Source: an uncultured Bacilli bacterium
GTDB lineage: Bacteria > Bacillota_I > Bacilli_A > RF39 > UBA660
NCBI GenBank assembly: GCA_944363655.1
Contig: CALVUU010000041.1
Location: forward strand, 1-16,236
Direction: 5' to 3'
DNA: 16,236 bases
Shown: piece by piece, positions 1-6,826 of the stretch
Layout of the letters: every line of letters starts with the position of its first letter
Position numbering within the stretch: position 1 is the stretch's first letter
Made by a program: the position numbers and the translations under genes
The notes under the pieces: model-generated
What the model was told of the DNA's origin: nothing
Databases searched by the model: none
Seen by the model: only the letters and a program-made list of their open reading frames with translations

Positions 1-65
1 CAAGTGGTAAGGCATCAGACTTTGACTCTGACATTCCGTTGGTTCGAACCCAACCGAGGCAGCCA
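1..65 (+). tRNA. tRNA-Gln (anticodon UUG), 5' end outside the window
   Basis: The 3' part of a tRNA gene. The anticodon arm is a 5-bp stem TCAGA/TCTGA around the loop CTTTGAC, which places TTG at the anticodon and reads glutamine CAA/CAG. The T arm with GGTTCGAACCC and an encoded CCA end at 63-65 follow. The acceptor 5' strand and part of the D arm lie before the window. It heads a tRNA-Gln/tRNA-Lys pair separated by 14 bases, so the two are probably co-transcribed. Confidence 0.93.
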
Positions 66-79
66 ATTTTATTATTTAT

Positions 80-155
80 GGTTCGTTAGCTCAGTAGGTA
101 GAGCATTTGACTTTTAATCAAAGGGTCCTGGGTTCGACTCCCAGACGAGCCACCA
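80..155 (+). tRNA. tRNA-Lys (anticodon UUU)
   Basis: A complete tRNA. The 7-bp acceptor stem pairs GGTTCGT (80-86) with ACGAGCC (145-151) with one G-U pair; the discriminator is A152 and the CCA is encoded at 153-155. The anticodon stem TTTGA/TCAAA encloses the loop CTTTTAA (111-117), giving anticodon TTT at 113-115. The D arm and the GGTTCGACTCC T arm are regular. It reads AAA/AAG, the dominant lysine codons in this AT-rich sequence. Confidence 0.97.
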
Positions 156-166
156 TTTTGATTGTT

Positions 167-193
167 AAACTTCCATGTTATGGAAGTTTTTTC
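167..193 (+). terminator. Intrinsic terminator of the tRNA-Gln/tRNA-Lys unit
   Basis: A perfect inverted repeat, AACTTCCAT and ATGGAAGTT around a 3-base loop, extendable by one A-T pair, followed directly by a run of T. It lies 12 bases after the tRNA-Lys CCA end and before the promoter-like sequence of the next gene. Confidence 0.88.
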
Positions 194-222
194 TTGAGAA
201 TATCACAATTTTATGTAATAAT
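194..222 (+). promoter_or_regulatory. Probable sigmaA promoter for the CxxC thioredoxin-fold gene
   Basis: TTGAGA (194-199) and AATAAT (217-222) are separated by 17 bases; each hexamer is one base off consensus. Transcription would start near 229, at the first base of the ribosome binding site GAGGTGG, leaving a leader of about 11 bases before the ATG at 240. Confidence 0.55.
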
Positions 223-239
223 ATTAGCGAGGTGGAAAA

Positions 240-803
240 ATGGCTAAAGAAGAAAGAATATATACTAAAGAATTTAAAAAATTAAATATGAGCATGTATG
301 TTATTATGGGTTTACTATTACTTTTAGCAATACTTATCATGGTAACATCATGTCAAAGTAAATCAGCAAACGAAGTCGAATATGATGTATCGATGATGCG
401 TGCAGTTGGAGTATCTGATGTTCTTGATTTATTTGCTAGTGATGAGACATACATCCTTTATATTGGTAGAGAAACATGTTCAGTTTGTTATGATATCTTA
501 CCAGTTTTACAACAAGCACAGATAAACAATAATTATATTACTCAATATTTAGATATTAGCGCCGCCGATCGCAATAGTGATGATTGGAAAAAACTTGTAG
601 AATTGCTAAATGTCGAAACAACAACCACAATGGATGAAGAAGGAGTAACGGAAGAAGTAACCAATACATTTGGTTATTTCCTAGATGCTAAAGGATTTAC
701 TCCTTGTGTAGTAATTATCAGAGATGGAAATCAAATTGCTGGTTTCTTTGGCAGTAGAACTTTAACTAGTTTTGAAGATTGGTTAGCAAGTTATGGCATA
801 TAA
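240..803 (+). CDS. Membrane-anchored thioredoxin-fold protein with CxxC motif
   Basis: A 187-residue protein with a charged N-terminus, one hydrophobic segment (about 19-36) ending in Val-Thr-Ser-Cys38, then an extracytoplasmic thioredoxin-like domain. The segment could be a membrane anchor or a lipoprotein signal, since VTSC fits a lipobox. Within the domain, YIGRETCSVC places a redox-type Cys80-x-x-Cys83 after the first strand, and TPCVVIIRDG (154-163) looks like the cis-proline loop (Pro155) and following strand of thioredoxins. An insertion of acidic and threonine residues (about 126-142) separates these motifs. Cys156 next to the cis-proline is unusual. The role is probably disulphide exchange outside the membrane; no substrate is evident. 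The start is supported by GAGGTGG five bases upstream. It is a single-gene unit, convergent with trmL. The exact family is not recognised. Confidence 0.8.
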   Translation: MAKEERIYTKEFKKLNMSMYVIMGLLLLLAILIMVTSCQSKSANEVEYDVSMMRAVGVSDVLDLFASDETYILYIGRETCSVCYDILPVLQQAQINNNYITQYLDISAADRNSDDWKKLVELLNVETTTTMDEEGVTEEVTNTFGYFLDAKGFTPCVVIIRDGNQIAGFFGSRTLTSFEDWLASYGI

Positions 804-828
804 AAACAGAATTTTTTATTCTGTTTTT
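802..828. terminator. Bidirectional terminator between convergent genes
   Basis: Perfect 11-bp inverted repeat: AAAAACAGAAT (802-812) and ATTCTGTTTTT (818-828) around five T. A-rich and T-rich flanks give a U-tract on both strands. The arms overlap the stop codons of both the gene ending at 803 and trmL ending at 828. Confidence 0.85.
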
Positions 829-1346
829 TATATGTCAAAATCTTCAATTTCCGTCTTACTTTTATGAGGTTCATCAAAATATAGGTTAGGGTAGTTTTGT
901 TGTCTTAATGCCTCATAAACCATTATTGCAACAGTATTAGAAAGATTAAGTGCTCGTACATTATCACTCATTGGTAATCTTATACAAGTATCAATATGAG
1001 GTTTTAAAATATTTTTAGGTATACCCGTTGATTCTTTACCAAAGACAAAATATATATTTTCATTACTATCATTAAAATTAAAACTGCTCGGAGGTTTATG
1101 ACCATATCTAGTTAAAAAATAAAATTTACCATCTTTATTTTTACTTATAAATTCCTCATAATTTTCATATACACACCAATTTAATTTATCGATATAATTA
1201 ACACCACATCTTCTTAATGTTTTATCATCAATTTTAAAACCAAGTGGTTTAATTAAATGCAAAGTAGCATTAGTGGCTACACAAGTTCGCATTATATTTC
1301 CCGTATTTTGTGGTATTTCCGGTTCAAATAAAACTATATTTATCAT
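828..1346 (-). CDS. trmL: tRNA (cytidine/uridine-34 2'-O)-methyltransferase TrmL
   Basis: A 172-residue SPOUT-family (SpoU/TrmH superfamily) methyltransferase close to the usual TrmL length. It methylates the ribose of the wobble base of tRNA-Leu isoacceptors using S-adenosylmethionine. Family motifs are clear: PEIPQNTGNIMRTC near the N-terminus (9-22), FVFGKESTGIP (100-110), and the knot-forming region RLPMSDNVRALNLSNTVAI (123-141), where cofactor binds. The C-terminal tail of about 20 residues is charged. The start has AGAGAGG upstream. It lies 32 bases downstream of the other minus-strand thioredoxin-fold gene and may be co-transcribed with it if the weak terminator between them is leaky. 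Confidence 0.96.
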   Translation of the reverse strand: MINIVLFEPEIPQNTGNIMRTCVATNATLHLIKPLGFKIDDKTLRRCGVNYIDKLNWCVYENYEEFISKNKDGKFYFLTRYGHKPPSSFNFNDSNENIYFVFGKESTGIPKNILKPHIDTCIRLPMSDNVRALNLSNTVAIMVYEALRQQNYPNLYFDEPHKSKTEIEDFDI

Positions 1347-1364
1347 TATAATTCCTCTCTAAAG

Positions 1365-1389
1365 AAAATAAAAAGGCTTTATTCGCCTT
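1365..1389 (-). terminator. Weak possible terminator between the minus-strand thioredoxin-fold gene and trmL
   Basis: On the minus strand a short 5-bp stem AAGGC/GCCTT with a 7-base loop is followed by TTTTTATTTT. It overlaps the stop codon of the upstream gene. The stem is short, so it may only attenuate. Confidence 0.35.
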
Positions 1390-1978
1390 CATATTCATAG
1401 ATATCTAATAATTTTTGAAAATCTCCAGCATTTATTACATTATCATCATCACGAGTAACTGTATCAACTAACACACCATCTCTATAATAAAGAATAATTG
1501 GAACTGTTGTTATTTCATTAGTATTAAAAGCATTATTTAATCTTGTTAAATAATTATCACTATCCATTATACTTTCAATATTTAAATAATAAAATGAATC
1601 ACTAAGTTTATAATCATCAATTATTGGTTTAATACCTTCTTCTAATACATAATTATCTTCATTTCCTGTATAAGTTATTAAAACAAAATATTCAGTTGGA
1701 GATTCTGAAAGTATTTGACTAACTTCATCAAGATTTTTAATTTCTAAACTAACAGTTCCCGATGAAAGTAAATAACTTGTACTTAATTTTTCTTCTTCTC
1801 TAATTGCTTGGATTCGGTATATATACAGACCAACTAAAATTAAAACTAAAATAACACCAATAATTATATATATACTTTTTCGCGATATTCTAGATTTTGC
1901 TTGAGCAACTTGTTTATTTTCTTCCTTTGTTCTTTTAATTTCGGTCACTTCTTCTAGTTGTGCTTTTTTATCCGCCAT
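1379..1978 (-). CDS. Membrane-anchored thioredoxin-fold protein lacking the CxxC motif
   Basis: A 199-residue protein: a lysine-rich, charged cytoplasmic N-terminus (1-34), one transmembrane helix (about 35-55), then an extracytoplasmic domain. That domain reads like a thioredoxin fold: strand YFVLITYTG (97-105) where the active site would follow, then TTVPIILYYRDG (157-168) matching the cis-proline (Pro160) strand. There is no cysteine in the protein, so CxxC is replaced by a stretch around Thr-Gly-Asn-Glu and redox activity is not expected. It may bind or scaffold rather than oxidise or reduce. The assignment rests on fold-like pattern only. The start codon is preceded by a weak GGGAT. It lies downstream of ftsK on the same strand, with a possible promoter between. 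Confidence 0.7.
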   Translation of the reverse strand: MADKKAQLEEVTEIKRTKEENKQVAQAKSRISRKSIYIIIGVILVLILVGLYIYRIQAIREEEKLSTSYLLSSGTVSLEIKNLDEVSQILSESPTEYFVLITYTGNEDNYVLEEGIKPIIDDYKLSDSFYYLNIESIMDSDNYLTRLNNAFNTNEITTVPIILYYRDGVLVDTVTRDDDNVINAGDFQKLLDIYEYEGE

Positions 1979-2003
1979 AAATTATCCCATACCTTTCATT
2001 AAT

Positions 2004-2032
2004 ATATTAACACAAATATTAAATTTTTTAAA
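2004..2032 (-). promoter_or_regulatory. Possible promoter for the minus-strand thioredoxin-fold gene
   Basis: On the minus strand TTTAAA, 17 bases, then TAATAT preceded by TGT (an extended -10 pattern). Each hexamer matches consensus at four of six positions in a very AT-rich stretch, so chance is a real alternative. Confidence 0.3.
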
Positions 2033-2043
2033 TTATTTTTACA

Positions 2044-4269
2044 TTATTCGTCATCATTTTTCTCTAATTTGACTAAAACTTCTCTTGGCTTAGATCCATT
2101 TTGGGGACCAACTATACCACGTGATTCTAATAAATCCATCATTCTTGCTGCTCTATTATAACCAAAACGGAATCTTCTTTGGATTAATGATGCACTAATT
2201 TTACCAGTTTGTATAGCAAATTCGACAACTTCGTTATAAGCATCATCATCATCTCCCCCAGCCAAACTATTACCAACTCCACTTGAAGTATTTTGACTAA
2301 CATTTTCAAATTCTTCGTCATATTTAGCTGTGGCTTGATTTTTACAGTAATCGATTAATCTTTTTATTTCATCATCATTTATAAAACAACCTTGAATACG
2401 CGTCGGAGACGCTTCCCCCATAGGGAAGTATAACATATCCCCTTTACCAAGTAACTTTTCTGCTCCCGGTTGATCAAGTATTGTTCGGGAATCTATTTGA
2501 CTAGATACCGCAAATGAAATACGGGATGGAATATTATTTTTTATAAGTCCAGTAATGACATCGGTTGATGGTCTTTGAGTTGCTACAATTAAATGTATTC
2601 CTGATGCTCTAGCTAGTTGCGTAATTCGTGTGATAGAATCTTCAACTTCTTTAGAAGCAACAAGCATCAAATCAGCAAGTTCATCGATTATTACAACAAT
2701 GTAAGGCATTTTTGCTTTAGGAGATTCTGGATGACGCCGATTTTCTTTTTCAATCATTTCGTTGTATCCTGCAATATTTTTAACTTCATTATCACTAAAA
2801 AGTTGGAATCTATTATCCATTTCAACGACAACGCGTTGTAATGTAAGACTAGCCTTTTTAGGATCACTTACAACAGGACATAATAGGTGCGGAATACCAT
2901 TATAGTTAGTAAGTTCAACCTTTTTCGGGTCAACTAATACCAATTTTACTTCATTTGGTTTATACCGCATTAATATAGATGCGATTATTCCATTTATACA
3001 TACCGATTTACCACTACCAGTAGAACCTGCAACAAGCAAGTGGGGCATCTTAGTTAAATCCATAACCTTTGGTGTACCCATGATATCTTTTCCTAAAGCT
3101 GCACATATCTTGGCATCACTTTTTAAATTTTGTGGAGACTCTAATACTTCTCTTAAAGTAACGCTACTAATTGTGGGATTAGGTATTTCAATCCCAATTG
3201 TACTCTTACCAGGAATAGGGGCTTGTATAATAACATCTTTCGCCGCCAAGGCAAGAGCTATTTCTTTATTTATATTGACAATTTTACTTACCTTAGTTCC
3301 TGCAGGAACAGTCAGTTCATATTCAGTAACCGCAGGACCTATATGTATTTCAACAACTTTAGCATTTACTCCAAAATCACGTAAAACTCTCTCAAGAATT
3401 TCTTTATTACTTTTAGTAAAATCCGTAGAATTAACCTTTTTAGGTTTTAATGGATCAAATATTTCATTAAATTTAGGAAGTCGATAACTTAAATCTTCTT
3501 CAGTCTCTACATGTTTAGTTTTACTTTCTAAGGATTCTTGTTCAATAGGTTTTTGTTTCAATTCTTCCATACTAGTAATAATAATTTTTTCTTCCTTTTT
3601 CGGTACTGTTTCTTTAACTTCTGCTACCGGTTTTATATCTTCAGAATTACTAATAGGAATATCTTCATCACTATCTTTCTTTTTCCTTTTAAATAATCCA
3701 AATATTTTCTTAAATATTACAGAAAGATTAACATTAAATGTTAAAACCGATGCAAATATTGCTAATATTACTAATATAACTATCGAACCAGTTTTACCAA
3801 ATAAACCATAGAGTAAAGCAATAAATATTGCTCCGATGAAACCTCCTCCAATAACGATAGAAGTTGTTCCACTAGTATCTAATGCATTATTTGCCCCAAT
3901 AGTTGATATCCGTTCCATAAAATTATTATAAGTCGCACTAATAATATCTTGTGGTGAACTTTCTTGGTTTAAAAATTCAAAATGACTGGCCACGAGCAAT
4001 ATTATGATAAAAATATAAATACCAATCAATTTTTGCGTTGTAAATTTTGGCATTTTTCTCTTGTAAAGCATATATATACCTAATACTATTAAAAAAATTA
4101 ATACAAGCATCCACCAAGTTCCCGCTAAAAACATAGCAAACTTTTTTATAAGTGAACCAATAAATCCAAATCCAAACCCAATTATCCCAATAAGTATTAG
4201 AATAAGACCAATTAATTCAACACTATATCCGATGCTATTACTTTCTTTAGATTTCTTTTTCTTTGCCAC
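2044..4269 (-). CDS. ftsK: DNA translocase FtsK/SpoIIIE family
   Basis: A 741-residue membrane-anchored ATPase that pumps chromosomal DNA through the division or sporulation septum. Four to five hydrophobic helices lie in the first 185 residues. A charged linker follows (about 195-265), then the motor with alpha/beta regions and Walker A GSTGSGKS (415-422), LVLVDPKKVE, Walker B VVIIDELADL (525-534) and ATQRPSTDVITG. The C-terminal winged-helix gamma domain (about 677-734, with SLIQRRFRFGYNRAARMMD) would read orienting sequences. Length and four-helix-type N-terminus resemble SpoIIIE. The GTG at 4269 is chosen because AAAAGGTGAT ends five bases before it; the in-frame GTG at 4278 falls inside that site. 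It is divergent from cotJ, so SpoIIIE-like work in sporulation is plausible but not shown. Confidence 0.96.
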   Translation of the reverse strand: MAKKKKSKESNSIGYSVELIGLILILIGIIGFGFGFIGSLIKKFAMFLAGTWWMLVLIFLIVLGIYMLYKRKMPKFTTQKLIGIYIFIIILLVASHFEFLNQESSPQDIISATYNNFMERISTIGANNALDTSGTTSIVIGGGFIGAIFIALLYGLFGKTGSIVILVILAIFASVLTFNVNLSVIFKKIFGLFKRKKKDSDEDIPISNSEDIKPVAEVKETVPKKEEKIIITSMEELKQKPIEQESLESKTKHVETEEDLSYRLPKFNEIFDPLKPKKVNSTDFTKSNKEILERVLRDFGVNAKVVEIHIGPAVTEYELTVPAGTKVSKIVNINKEIALALAAKDVIIQAPIPGKSTIGIEIPNPTISSVTLREVLESPQNLKSDAKICAALGKDIMGTPKVMDLTKMPHLLVAGSTGSGKSVCINGIIASILMRYKPNEVKLVLVDPKKVELTNYNGIPHLLCPVVSDPKKASLTLQRVVVEMDNRFQLFSDNEVKNIAGYNEMIEKENRRHPESPKAKMPYIVVIIDELADLMLVASKEVEDSITRITQLARASGIHLIVATQRPSTDVITGLIKNNIPSRISFAVSSQIDSRTILDQPGAEKLLGKGDMLYFPMGEASPTRIQGCFINDDEIKRLIDYCKNQATAKYDEEFENVSQNTSSGVGNSLAGGDDDDAYNEVVEFAIQTGKISASLIQRRFRFGYNRAARMMDLLESRGIVGPQNGSKPREVLVKLEKNDDE

Positions 4270-4285
4270 TATTATCACCTTTTAT

Positions 4286-4314
4286 ATTATACAAAAATAT
4301 TTTTATTTTTTCAA
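4286..4314 (-). promoter_or_regulatory. sigmaA promoter of ftsK
   Basis: On the minus strand TTGAAA (4314-4309), a 17-base spacer and a perfect TATAAT (4291-4286). Transcription would begin near 4280, giving a leader of roughly 11 bases that starts at the Shine-Dalgarno sequence of ftsK. Confidence 0.75.
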
Positions 4315-4339
4315 ATTTTTCTGAGTATTTTACCCAAAC

Positions 4340-4368
4340 CATATAGTAAAAAAACCATAGGATAAAAT
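4340..4368 (+). promoter_or_regulatory. Possible sporulation (sigmaE-like) promoter of the cotJ operon
   Basis: CATATAG (4340-4346), 14 bases, then GATAAAAT (4361-4368), which resembles the B. subtilis sigmaE pattern (CATATT-type -35, CATACAAT-type -10). B. subtilis cotJ is known to be sigmaE-dependent. An alternative -10 is CATAGGAT at 4356-4363. There is no good sigmaA promoter on this strand. The predicted start would fall very close to the ribosome binding site GGGAGG, so the exact register is uncertain. Confidence 0.4.
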
Positions 4369-4382
4369 AGGGAGGAAATGAA

Positions 4383-4820
4383 ATGTTATTTGATGATAAT
4401 TTTGGATTTATTTCTTATGATTTATATGGTGGTTTAAAAAATTCTAGTGATACACCAAAACTAACTACTAATGAAGAAGGATTTTTACGTGGTAATATGT
4501 TTGCATCTGAATATAAACCATATAAAAACTATACTTATAAGAAAATAATTCCCAAAACTAAAAAAGAAGAATTATTATTAGAAATTATGGAGTTATCTTT
4601 TGCTATTAACGATTTAAATTTATATTTAGATTTACATCCTGAAGATAGCAAAATGCTTAAGAAATTTAATGAGTTAGTAGAAAAGTCTTGTAAGTATGAA
4701 ATGGAATATGTAAAAAATTATGGACCATTAGAAGTAATTGATAGTAATTCTGTTGAAAAGTTTGAATGGATTAATAATCCTTGGCCATGGGATAATGAAG
4801 GAGGTACTAAATATGTTTAA
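4383..4820 (+). CDS. cotJB: CotJA-CotJB fusion, spore coat/cortex-associated protein
   Basis: A 145-residue protein joining two proteins that are separate in B. subtilis. Residues about 28-55 (EEGFLRGNMFASEYKPYKNY) match the conserved core of CotJA, the pattern 'EALxxGTLFxxLYxPYK'. Residues about 59-137 match CotJB throughout: a helical ELLLEIMEL start, LNLYLDLHPED (78-88), NYGPLEV (112-118) and the aromatic end NNPWPWD (131-137). The CotJ proteins sit in the inner spore coat and are made in the mother cell; their biochemical role is unknown. The ATG at 4383 has GGGAGGAA seven bases upstream. The 3' end overlaps cotJC by 8 bases, whose Shine-Dalgarno AAGGAGGT lies within this gene, so translation is coupled. 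The CotJB part is certain; the CotJA part is short and rests on one motif. Confidence 0.88.
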   Translation: MLFDDNFGFISYDLYGGLKNSSDTPKLTTNEEGFLRGNMFASEYKPYKNYTYKKIIPKTKKEELLLEIMELSFAINDLNLYLDLHPEDSKMLKKFNELVEKSCKYEMEYVKNYGPLEVIDSNSVEKFEWINNPWPWDNEGGTKYV

Positions 4821-5370
4821 GTATGTCAAGCATTTAGCTTATCCAGTTAATATTACCAAAAAGGATTTAAAAATGGCTAAATTAATTGTTACGCAATTCG
4901 GAGGACCTGCTGGAGAACTAGGAGCAACATTACGTTATTTTTCTCAAAAATTTACAATGCCAGATGAAAAAGGTAAGGCTTTACTATCGGATATTGCAAC
5001 AGAAGAAATGGGTCACATGGAAATGGTAGCCACGATGGTTAAACAATTGATGATGAATGCTACAATTGAAGAAATTAAAGCAGCGGGACTTGAAAGTTAT
5101 TATACAGAACATAATAAAGGAGTATTTCCTTGCAATGCTAACGGTATACCATTTGATGCAATGAGTATTGCTGTAACTGCGGATCCTCTTACTGACTTAT
5201 CCGAAGACATGGCTGCAGAACAAAAAGCCCGCAGTGCTTATGAAAATTTAATCGATTTAGCAACAGATCCAGCAGTAATAGAACCTCTTTTATTTTTAAG
5301 ACAAAGAGAAGTAGTTCATTTTAATCGTTTTAAAGAATTATACGATTACTATGAAAAATTAGGATATTAA
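4813..5370 (+). CDS. cotJC: CotJC, manganese-catalase-family spore coat protein
   Basis: A 185-residue ferritin-like four-helix protein of the manganese catalase family, near the 189 residues of B. subtilis CotJC. Candidate dimanganese ligands are all present with the spacing known from Lactobacillus plantarum catalase: Glu35 (in FGGPAGELGATL), Glu65 and His68 (in ATEEMGHME), Glu136 and His169 (in REVVHFNRF). It would act on peroxide in the developing or dormant spore coat; activity is inferred from family. The start at 4813 is fixed by AAGGAGGT seven bases upstream and by the alignment of FKYVKHLAYPV with family N-termini. It overlaps the end of the CotJA-CotJB gene by 8 bases and is the last gene of that operon. 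Confidence 0.96.
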   Translation: MFKYVKHLAYPVNITKKDLKMAKLIVTQFGGPAGELGATLRYFSQKFTMPDEKGKALLSDIATEEMGHMEMVATMVKQLMMNATIEEIKAAGLESYYTEHNKGVFPCNANGIPFDAMSIAVTADPLTDLSEDMAAEQKARSAYENLIDLATDPAVIEPLLFLRQREVVHFNRFKELYDYYEKLGY

Positions 5371-5413
5371 TAAATAAAGGAAAGTTTTAAAAGAAATAGA
5401 AACTTTTAAGTAA

Positions 5414-5421
5414 CATATAAT
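5414..5421 (+). promoter_or_regulatory. Possible sigmaE-like -10 element before yqfC
   Basis: CATATAAT matches the sigmaE -10 pattern CATACAAT at seven of eight bases and lies 17 bases before the yqfC start. The region 14 bases upstream (GAAATAG, 5393-5399) is a poor -35. B. subtilis yqfCD are known mother-cell genes under sigmaE, which makes this plausible. Confidence 0.3.
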
Positions 5422-5438
5422 TAATAAGGTGATGCCTC

Positions 5439-5684
5439 ATGCACATGAAAGATAACCTTATTAATTTTTTATATGATAAGTCATACTTTATAAACATATA
5501 TGATGATTATATTCATGTATTTAATTATCAAGAATTAGTTAGTTTATCTAGTAAAAATATAGTATTAAAAATGGAAACTTTTAAAATCGAAATATCAGGA
5601 AATAATTTATTTATAACTAAAATGTTACCTAACGAAATACTTATTAAAGGCACAATTTATAAGGTGGAATTTAGTTATGAATAA
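5439..5684 (+). CDS. yqfC: Sporulation protein YqfC (YabP/YqfC family)
   Basis: A small 81-residue beta-rich protein. The stretch FINIYDDYIHVFNYQELVSL, then SSKNIVLKM, then ISGNNLFITKMLPNEILIKG follows the YabP/YqfC family pattern, in which a short strand-rich domain ends with an 'I.G.I..I.f' segment. Its exact role is unknown; in B. subtilis the gene is expressed in the mother cell and adjoins yqfD as here. AAGGTGATG lies four bases before the ATG at 5439; the second ATG at 5445 is also possible. It overlaps yqfD by 8 bases, indicating coupled translation. It is the first gene of the run to recO. Confidence 0.82.
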   Translation: MHMKDNLINFLYDKSYFINIYDDYIHVFNYQELVSLSSKNIVLKMETFKIEISGNNLFITKMLPNEILIKGTIYKVEFSYE

Positions 5685-6825
5685 AAAAATTATTTGGATA
5701 AGAAGTAAATGTAATGATTATTATCGATTTATAAGCAAAGTACAATATTTAAATATAAATATATTAGATATAAAATATGAAAATAATTATGTATATTTAA
5801 AAATTGAAGATAAATACTTAGATAAATTAAACAAGTATTTAGTTAGTTATAAATTTACGATAGTTAATGTAACAGGTATTTATAAAATAATAAATAAAAT
5901 AAAGAAAAATTATATATTTGTTATATGTTTATTATTGGGTATAGTTTTATTTTTAATTCTTAGTAATTTAGTTGTAAAAATTAATATTATTCACGAAAAT
6001 AAAGAAATAAGAGATATTCTTCAAGATGAACTTGAAGAATACGGTATTACTGTTTTAAGTTTTAAAAAAAGTTATAATGAACTAAATAAAATAAGACAAG
6101 AAATTTTAGATAAATATCCTGATAAACTTGATTGGATGGAGTTTGATGTCGATGGCATGATTATTAATGTTAAAGTTGAAGAACGTATTATAACTGATAC
6201 TAGTAAAGATGATAAAGTATGTGATTTAGTAGCAACTAAATCTGGAGTAATAAGTGATTTATTAGTAAGTGAAGGAGAAATTAAAGTAAATATTAATGAT
6301 TATGTAAGAGAAGGTGATACATTAGTTACTGGTATTATTACTTATAATGAAGAAAATAAAAGAAATACTTGTGCTAGTGGTAAAGTTTTTGCCACTACCT
6401 GGTATACGGCATCAGTTTCTATACCTTTAGAATATAAAGAATATGTTGAAACAGGTAAAAAAAAGTATAATATTATTTGGGAAGTAAATGATAATAAAAA
6501 AAATATATTAAGAAATAGATTTACTATGTTTAATAGTTATTTAAAAAATATTTTCCATATATTTGATTTTAATTTATATATTGAAACTCAAAAAGAAACA
6601 GAAGAAATAACTAAAACTTATACGGAAAGTGAAGCTTTAGAAGTAGGTGTTAATAAGGCTATAAAAAGTATAGAAGTAACTCTTGGAGAATTTGATGAAA
6701 TAATTGATAAAAAAGTTTTGAAAAAATCTGTAAATAATAGTACAATGGATATAGAAGTATTTATTATAGTAAAAGAATTAATAAGTACAGAAAAAGTAAT
6801 AGAAAATACCGAAGGGATGCGTTAA
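5677..6825 (+). CDS. yqfD: Sporulation protein YqfD
   Basis: A 382-residue single-pass membrane protein. Residues 1-75 form a small cytoplasmic domain, a strong helix spans about 78-100, and the remainder faces outward (the intermembrane space if made in the mother cell). After the helix come a POTRA-like stretch (about 103-172, with LDWMEFDVDGMIINVKVEER) and the YqfD core with VCDLVATKSGVI and VNINDYVREGDTLVTGI. B. subtilis and clostridial YqfD (SpoIV-type stage genes) are needed for efficient sporulation in some species; the molecular role is not settled. The length is typical. It starts inside yqfC with AAGGTGG upstream and ends one base before the VanZ-like gene. Confidence 0.9.
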   Translation: MNKKIIWIRSKCNDYYRFISKVQYLNINILDIKYENNYVYLKIEDKYLDKLNKYLVSYKFTIVNVTGIYKIINKIKKNYIFVICLLLGIVLFLILSNLVVKINIIHENKEIRDILQDELEEYGITVLSFKKSYNELNKIRQEILDKYPDKLDWMEFDVDGMIINVKVEERIITDTSKDDKVCDLVATKSGVISDLLVSEGEIKVNINDYVREGDTLVTGIITYNEENKRNTCASGKVFATTWYTASVSIPLEYKEYVETGKKKYNIIWEVNDNKKNILRNRFTMFNSYLKNIFHIFDFNLYIETQKETEEITKTYTESEALEVGVNKAIKSIEVTLGEFDEIIDKKVLKKSVNNSTMDIEVFIIVKELISTEKVIENTEGMR

Positions 6826-6826
6826 T

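Noticed and set aside
2617..3487. Long open frames on the plus strand opposite ftsK
   Set aside because: They lie entirely antisense to a well-conserved gene, have no ribosome binding sites and resemble no known protein; they are by-products of the real frame.
5381..5409. Hairpin between cotJC and yqfC (AAAGTTT / AAACTTT) as a terminator
   Set aside because: The stem is almost all A-T, there is a competing pairing TTAAAAG/CTTTTAA, and no U-tract follows.
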